Both the position numbers and the translations under genes were made by a program. The notes under the pieces are model-generated. The model saw only the letters and a program-made list of their open reading frames with translations, was not told where the DNA came from and made no database searches. Shown here in pieces: positions 30,355-34,792 of a stretch of 34,792 nt of DNA (position 1 is the first letter of the stretch; each line of letters begins with the position of its first letter). Origin of the DNA: a virus. The stretch spans positions 1 through 34,792 of IMG/VR virus record IMGVR_UViG_3300043399_000364. The stretch is one strand, 5' to 3'.

Positions 30355-31583
30355 TAGAAAACTCGGTAGTTTCCTACGATGAACTTGGTCAAGGCAGGTT
30401 TCGCAAAGAGATTAGTCTAAAGCCTATCCATTATTTTAGGGATGGGTTGTGGCGACCCATTACTAACTCTCTCGGAAATTCAGGCGACCCTAACCTTACC
30501 GTTGGCGTGAATGAGTTATTTGATTTCCGAATTAGGAACAAGCTTTCGGGTAACGCACCTGTCGTCCATCTTGGAAAAGGTAATCAGATGGTTCGGTATA
30601 CGCCGCTAAATACAGCCAACACGGATGGTGTTATTAGTGGTAATACAATTACCTACCCTGAAGCGTGGGCAAACGCTGACCTGAAGATTACGCTCGGTGG
30701 TCACATCCTACGTAAAGACATCATTCTGCGTGCAGGTCACCCCCAGTCTTTTGCTTTCAGGATTGATGACAAAGCGAATATGGATGATGACTTGGTGGGG
30801 AGTGAATTTTATATTACCCGACCATATTTATTCAAAGGGGATGGTTTTGTACAATTAGATTGGGTAAAAACTTCGGTAGGCGGAAAGACCGTTTTGACCG
30901 TAAACTTACCCCCCGGCAATTGGGATGGTTGGACATTAGACCCTACCTATACTTCTCAACCGGATGGAACAGCAGGGATAGATACAAAAATAATGAGTAA
31001 TGCGGCAACAACAAACTACGGGACAGCAACAACGCTTGAAGTAGTTGATGCCGATGATACGTATGATGCTTGGAAATATTCATCTCTGCTTAAGTTTGAT
31101 TTAAGCACCATAGCCGCTGGTTCAACTGTTACAAGTGCTTCTCTATATCTACGGCAACAACAGGGAACACATGCTTTTACAATACAATGTTACAGAACAC
31201 TAAGGGATTGGGTGGAGGCACAGGCTACTTGGAATATCTATAAGACGAGCAATAACTGGGGAACGGCTGGTTGTAGAAATTCAACATCAGACTATAACAG
31301 CACGTCTATTGGTTCTTCTAACCTTACAGTTGCGTCCGGTACAGACGTTAATATGACACTATCCAACTCCCTAATTCAGACGATGCTACCAAGTGGAAGT
31401 TTTACTAATAATGGATTCGTGTTACATAGTTTTACAACAGTGGGTGGGTTTGACGATGTACCAGACGCCATATTTACATCATCGGATGGAACTACAGCCT
31501 CGCAACGACCAAAATTGACCATCGAGTATACTGAGAGCGGTGGGGCAACCGTGAAACCTGCGTATTATTATCAACAGCAATAG
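30351..31583 (+). CDS. DNRLRE-domain protein (surface/adhesion-like), TTG start
   Basis: A 410-aa protein starting with TTG at 30351 (AAGGAG upstream; TTGA overlap with the endolysin). Residues ~205-395 match the DNRLRE layout: N-Y-G-x-x-x-x-L-E-V, SSLLKFDLSTI, SASLYLRQQ, WVEAQATWN and NNWGTAGC, the pattern of repeat proteins in bacterial surface and wall-associated proteins. The first ~200 residues are a separate beta-rich region. Base use is more A/T-rich than its neighbours and codon choice differs (TTT, TCT, GGT), a sign of recent acquisition. Confidence 0.78.
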   Translation: MIENSVVSYDELGQGRFRKEISLKPIHYFRDGLWRPITNSLGNSGDPNLTVGVNELFDFRIRNKLSGNAPVVHLGKGNQMVRYTPLNTANTDGVISGNTITYPEAWANADLKITLGGHILRKDIILRAGHPQSFAFRIDDKANMDDDLVGSEFYITRPYLFKGDGFVQLDWVKTSVGGKTVLTVNLPPGNWDGWTLDPTYTSQPDGTAGIDTKIMSNAATTNYGTATTLEVVDADDTYDAWKYSSLLKFDLSTIAAGSTVTSASLYLRQQQGTHAFTIQCYRTLRDWVEAQATWNIYKTSNNWGTAGCRNSTSDYNSTSIGSSNLTVASGTDVNMTLSNSLIQTMLPSGSFTNNGFVLHSFTTVGGFDDVPDAIFTSSDGTTASQRPKLTIEYTESGGATVKPAYYYQQQ

Positions 31584-31591
31584 GAGAAACA

Positions 31592-33418
31592 ATGAACATT
31601 TGGATGGACGTAGATACAGCACTTTCGGAAGTACCAGTCAATGTGATGCCACTCATTGACGATACGGACTTCAAATCCATTGAGGCTTCCGTTGCCTATA
31701 ATGCGACAGGGATGGCACTCAAGTGGAACTTTGTGACCACGGCTGGTGCTTATACACAGACCGCCGTCACGCCGACTACAGGCGGTGTGTATGACTGGAC
31801 GAGTCAGGGTAATGGCATGTACTCCATCGAGATCCCAGCATCGGGCGGTGCATCTATCAACAACAATACTGAGGGCTTCGGATGGTTCTCGGGCGTTGCA
31901 ACCGGGGTACTTCCCTGGCGCGGCCCCGTAATTGGATTCCGAGCAGCTGCCCTGAACAACTCCCTCGTGGATGGGACGACCATTGACGTGAACGTGACCG
32001 CTATGGCGACCGACACGATCACAGCAGCTGCGCTCAAGGCGGATGCCGTGACCGAGATTCAGAATGGTCTTGCCACTCCGACAAACATTACGGCTGGAAC
32101 TATTACCACCGTAACCAATGTAACCAATGATGTCGGTATTACTCAGGCTGGTGCAGATAAGGTATGGGGTTCTACTACAAGGACATTGAGTTCATTCGGA
32201 ACTTTGGTATCTGATATTTGGGCTAATGCGACACGTACTCTAACCGCTGGCGTTGCTACGGCGCAACAGGTGTGGGAATACGCTACCCGTGCATTGACAG
32301 ATAAAGCAGACTTTGCTCTGAGTTCCACCGCTTCCGCCGACTTGGTGGATGCTATTTGGGACGAGGAGCTTACTGGTGCCACCCACAACGTAGCCACATC
32401 ATCCGGTCGAAGGATCAGGACAATGGATAGCAACGTCATCCTATCCGATGTCCTCCCCAGCCAGGCCGGCCTTGCTACCAACGCCATCAAGTTCGATGGT
32501 GGCGCGTCTTCAGCTGACAACGCTTATGATCCGGCGATGATTGTCATCCTTGACGGTGATGGTGCTGGCCAATGCCGACTTATCTACCAATACAACGGGA
32601 CTACAAAGACGGCGTATGTCGACAGAGACTGGAAGGTACAACCGGCGGCGACAGATACCTTTGCCATCATCGCAGATCCTGGTCGTGAACACATCAACGA
32701 GGGTCTTGCCCAAGCAGGTGGGGCAGACACAATTACACTCAACGCGAACGCATCCGACTCTGATGACGCTTATGTTGGGCAGGTCGTTGTTCTAAAGGGC
32801 GGTACTGGTTCTGACCAGGCTTCCCACATCATCGCTTATAACGGAACGACCAAGGTAGCCACCGTCAACAAGAACTGGGCGGTGCAACCTGATAACACTA
32901 CTACCTACGTGATGCTCCCGACCGGTATGCTTTACCTTGCCGGTCTTGTCAGCGATATATGGTCGGCAGGCACAAGGACCTTGACGCAGGCAGCTATCGC
33001 GCCACAGGCGTCTATCAGCGCGGGCAACCTTATCGGAGTGCGCGGGGATACCATCAGCCTGTCGGTTACCGGCCTTGGTTCCCTGGCTAATTATTCCGCG
33101 CTTTACTTTACCGCCAAGACGGGCTTTGGATTACCGGACGCTGAATCCACCCTCCAGATTGTCAAGAAGCCAGGCGGTTCGGACGGGTTGTTGTGGCTGA
33201 ACGCAGCTGCGACTACATCATCGTGGGGATCCATTACAATCACGGACGCCAATGCCGGCGATATTACAATCGCATTGACCGCGGATGCCAGCAAGGAATT
33301 GGCCGTCAATCTTTACAATTACGACATCCAGATTGTCCGCTCCGCCGGTACGCCCGTAAGCACATTGGCCACGGGCAGGTTGTCAATCATTGAAGATGTA
33401 ACCCGTTCCATCTCTTGA
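31592..33418 (+). CDS. large tail fibre/adhesin with internal repeats
   Basis: A 608-aa protein with GGAG before the ATG. Four copies of a W-x-x-x-T/A-R-x-L-T motif occur: VWGSTTRTLS, IWANATRTLT, VWEYATRALT and, later, IWSAGTRTLT. Two copies of a ~55-residue unit follow each other (about 300-360 and 370-430; shared YNGTTK, W-x-VQP). The C-terminal ~120 residues look like an Ig-like domain (GDTISLSVTGLGSLANYSALYFTAK, in outline) of baseplate-upper proteins. Likely the main side or tip fibre. The 5' third has the A/T-richer style of the preceding gene. Confidence 0.72.
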   Translation: MNIWMDVDTALSEVPVNVMPLIDDTDFKSIEASVAYNATGMALKWNFVTTAGAYTQTAVTPTTGGVYDWTSQGNGMYSIEIPASGGASINNNTEGFGWFSGVATGVLPWRGPVIGFRAAALNNSLVDGTTIDVNVTAMATDTITAAALKADAVTEIQNGLATPTNITAGTITTVTNVTNDVGITQAGADKVWGSTTRTLSSFGTLVSDIWANATRTLTAGVATAQQVWEYATRALTDKADFALSSTASADLVDAIWDEELTGATHNVATSSGRRIRTMDSNVILSDVLPSQAGLATNAIKFDGGASSADNAYDPAMIVILDGDGAGQCRLIYQYNGTTKTAYVDRDWKVQPAATDTFAIIADPGREHINEGLAQAGGADTITLNANASDSDDAYVGQVVVLKGGTGSDQASHIIAYNGTTKVATVNKNWAVQPDNTTTYVMLPTGMLYLAGLVSDIWSAGTRTLTQAAIAPQASISAGNLIGVRGDTISLSVTGLGSLANYSALYFTAKTGFGLPDAESTLQIVKKPGGSDGLLWLNAAATTSSWGSITITDANAGDITIALTADASKELAVNLYNYDIQIVRSAGTPVSTLATGRLSIIEDVTRSIS

Positions 33419-33443
33419 CATTGGAACGGATGTTCGCTATACT
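33415..33443 (+). promoter_or_regulatory. strong promoter of the structured RNA locus
   Basis: TTGACA (33415-33420) overlaps the stop of the fibre gene; 17-bp spacer; TATACT (33438-33443). A 16-bp inverted repeat ATACTAT-GT-ATAGTAT (33439-33454) overlaps the -10 and the predicted start near 33450, like an operator. Confidence 0.8.
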
Positions 33444-33449
33444 ATGTAT

Positions 33450-33690
33450 AGTATTAGGTTGTTGTAGACAAGTCACTGCCACAACCTACCCGGAGTCCGG
33501 GAGTAGACAGTTGATCTATACGGCAATTTAGACCAACTAAATACTAAAGGGCGGTGTCGGCAATATTCCGACTCCCCGTAGCTACGGCTGATAGACGTGC
33601 AAGTCGTCTGACCGCCCACTTATCTTCTCCTCCTTCTATACCCTCCTTTCTGTGTCAGGCAAGCCCCGCTGTGATAGCGGGGTTTCGCTT
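33450..33690 (+). ncRNA. putative structured non-coding RNA, about 240 nt
   Basis: No sizeable coding frame is present. From the predicted start, domain 1 (33450-33545) can close by AGTATTAGGTTG with CAACTAAATACT (one mismatch, one G-U); alternatives are AGGTTGT/ACAACCT (33456-33462/33481-33487) and CCCGGAGTCCGGG (33489-33501). Domain 2 (33549-33617) is a four-way junction: GGGCGGT/ACCGCCC closes hairpins GTCGG-7 nt-CCGAC, CCGTAGCTACGG and AGACG-7 nt-CGTCT. A pyrimidine-rich single-stranded part (33618-33655) precedes a terminator. It is cloverleaf-like but has no anticodon arm, so it is not a normal tRNA. I recognise no known RNA family. Confidence 0.68.
33661..33690 (+). terminator. terminator of the RNA locus
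   Basis: Stem AAGCCCCGCT/AGCGGGGTTT (33661-33670/33676-33685, one G-U) with a GTGAT loop, followed by CGCTTT. It ends the transcript started near 33450. Confidence 0.8.
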
Positions 33691-33717
33691 TAATGGCTTT
33701 TACCTATTGACATAATG

Positions 33718-33726
33718 TGCTATGAT
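33718..33726 (+). promoter_or_regulatory. extended -10 promoter for the metallophosphoesterase
   Basis: TGCTATGAT is a TGn extended -10 like those before the leftward operons. A weak -35 (TTTTAC or TTTACC, near 33698-33704) lies 16-17 bp upstream. GGAG and the ATG at 33750 follow. Confidence 0.6.
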
Positions 33727-33749
33727 TATACGAAAGGAGATATTATCTA

Positions 33750-34610
33750 ATGATAAAAGTTGAACAGGTTTCCAATGCGTGCATCAATGTAAAGATTGAT
33801 GAAATTGCCGCCGGATGGGAACAATGGGTGATGCTATCATCAGATCGGCACTTCGACTCCGTAAAATGTGACCGTGCCTTGATGAAGAAGCACCTTGAAC
33901 TGGCTAAACAGCGCAACGCGCTTATCATTGATTGTGGGGACTTCTTCGATGCTATGCAGGGGAGGTTCGATCCACGCCGAAGTTATGGGGAGATGCGTCC
34001 TGAATACAAGGAGGATGTTTACTTGGATGCCATTGTAGCGGACGCCGCTAATTTTATGGCTCCATACGCAAGCAACTTCCTGATGATCGGACACGGTAAT
34101 CACGACACCAGCGTCATAAAAAACAACAGTGTGGATATTGTCAGCAACCTTGTGTATCACCTGAACAGGGACAATGGCACCAGTATCAAGGTAGGCGGGT
34201 ATGGCGGGTGGGTAAAATTCTTATTCGATTCCGGCCATAAATCCAGCATCAATCTAAAATACTTCCACGGCGGCGGTGGTGACAGCCCAGTGACCAGGGG
34301 AATCATTGATACCGCCAGAATGGCCGTGTATCTGCCTGACGCTGATATTGTGGTATCAGGGCATAACCACAATACCTACCACGCGCCATTATCGCGGGAA
34401 CGTCTATCGCAGAAGGGTGTTGTGTATCAGGATATGATCCACTTTATCAGGACGCCATCGTACGCGATTGATTACGGTGATGGTACTGGTGGATGGCACG
34501 TGGAGCGCAGGGGCCAGCCGAAGCCGAGGGGATGCGTCTGGGTGCGCTTCTTCTTCGATGCTTCAATGGCTACGAGGATACGCTACGAATTCATCCTTGA
34601 CGCAATATAA
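33750..34610 (+). CDS. calcineurin-like metallophosphoesterase
   Basis: A 286-aa protein with the full motif set of the superfamily: a variant D-x-H (SDRHFD, residues 31-36), GDFFD near 71-75, GHGNHD near 112-117, YFHGGGG near 168-174 and the closing GHNHNTYH near 206-213. These ligate two metal ions for phosphoester hydrolysis. The substrate cannot be told; phage homologues include SbcD-like nucleases and RNA 2',3'-phosphodiesterases. It has its own promoter directly after the RNA locus and ends at the shared terminator. Confidence 0.85.
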   Translation: MIKVEQVSNACINVKIDEIAAGWEQWVMLSSDRHFDSVKCDRALMKKHLELAKQRNALIIDCGDFFDAMQGRFDPRRSYGEMRPEYKEDVYLDAIVADAANFMAPYASNFLMIGHGNHDTSVIKNNSVDIVSNLVYHLNRDNGTSIKVGGYGGWVKFLFDSGHKSSINLKYFHGGGGDSPVTRGIIDTARMAVYLPDADIVVSGHNHNTYHAPLSRERLSQKGVVYQDMIHFIRTPSYAIDYGDGTGGWHVERRGQPKPRGCVWVRFFFDASMATRIRYEFILDAI

Positions 34611-34613
34611 AAA

Positions 34614-34792
34614 TAAGACCCCGCAAGGGGTCTTATATCTTCGGAATCGTTTCCGATACTGTTATCTCCAGCCTTGGGTTATCCTTGTCATCCCCGCGGT
34701 ACACGTGCAATTCAACCACCTGGTTGTCATTCTTGTATAGCACATCCTGAAGCGCGTCCAGGCATTCCTTCAGCGGTCCGTCAATGTCGCCA
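34614..34792. repeat. terminal direct repeat, right copy
   Basis: Second copy of bases 1-179. It truncates the RusA gene, whose complete copy is at the left end. Joining the ends gives a unique length of 34,613 bp and places the metallophosphoesterase gene tail-to-tail with the RusA gene across a shared terminator. Confidence 0.9.

Noticed and set aside
33549-33617. tRNA gene
   Set aside because: The 7-bp closing stem and the 5-bp/7-nt arm look like acceptor and T arms, but the middle hairpin has only 12 nt with no 7-nt anticodon loop, the T-loop lacks TTCRANY, and spacing between arms is wrong.
1-34792. Temperate lifestyle
   Set aside because: No integrase, recombination directionality factor, attachment site or CI/Cro-like pair was found. 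The ParB-like HTH protein alone is not enough to propose a plasmid-prophage.

Overview
The window looks like one complete genome of a tailed bacteriophage with a siphovirus-type particle and HK97-fold capsid. Bases 1-179 reappear as 34614-34792 with a single mismatch, so the molecule closes into a circle of about 34,613 bp (a circularly permuted assembly, or a short direct terminal repeat). I see no integrase, excisionase, CI-like repressor or tRNA gene. The host cannot be named from sequence. Consensus Shine-Dalgarno sites, sigma70-type promoters, a holin and a GH25 muramidase without spanins fit a bacterium, perhaps a monoderm one; that is an inference.

Layout. (1) 20-4501, minus strand: replication and recombination operon. 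It holds an attenuator-like leader, an unknown 165-aa protein, two helix-turn-helix proteins (the larger with candidate origin iterons inside its gene), a DnaB-type helicase, a zinc-ribbon protein, a MazG-like enzyme and a RusA resolvase. (2) 4728-5298, plus strand: three tiny genes from a divergent promoter. (3) 5411-6561, minus strand: holin, a coiled-coil membrane protein and an HTH protein. (4) 6691-10760, plus strand: many small accessory genes from a second divergent promoter, ending with a ThyX-like protein, a degenerate HNH-like copy and an HNH endonuclease. (5) 10799-18756: packaging and head genes (TerS, TerL, portal, Mu-F-like protein, gp10-like protein, a ferritin, protease, major capsid, small capsid-associated protein). 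(6) 18811-25852: an unknown 308-aa protein, connector and neck, two paralogous tail-tube proteins, tail chaperone with -1 frameshift, tape measure, tail hub. (7) 25864-33418: adhesin region with three tandem paralogous fibres, other fibre or adhesion proteins and the endolysin. (8) 33415-33690: a promoter- and terminator-bounded structured RNA locus that I do not recognise. (9) 33750-34610: a metallophosphoesterase.

Replication probably works in lambda style: an initiator binding iterons in its own gene plus a phage helicase, with polymerase and primase taken from the host.

Most interesting: a ferritin with most metal ligands intact between head genes and the prohead protease/capsid pair; the unassigned structured RNA, whose tail carries a 10-nt match to the 3' end of many bacterial 16S rRNAs; a phase-independent 15-bp palindromic iteron array; an interleaved A-B-A'-B' leader; and a dispersed 12-bp near-palindrome.
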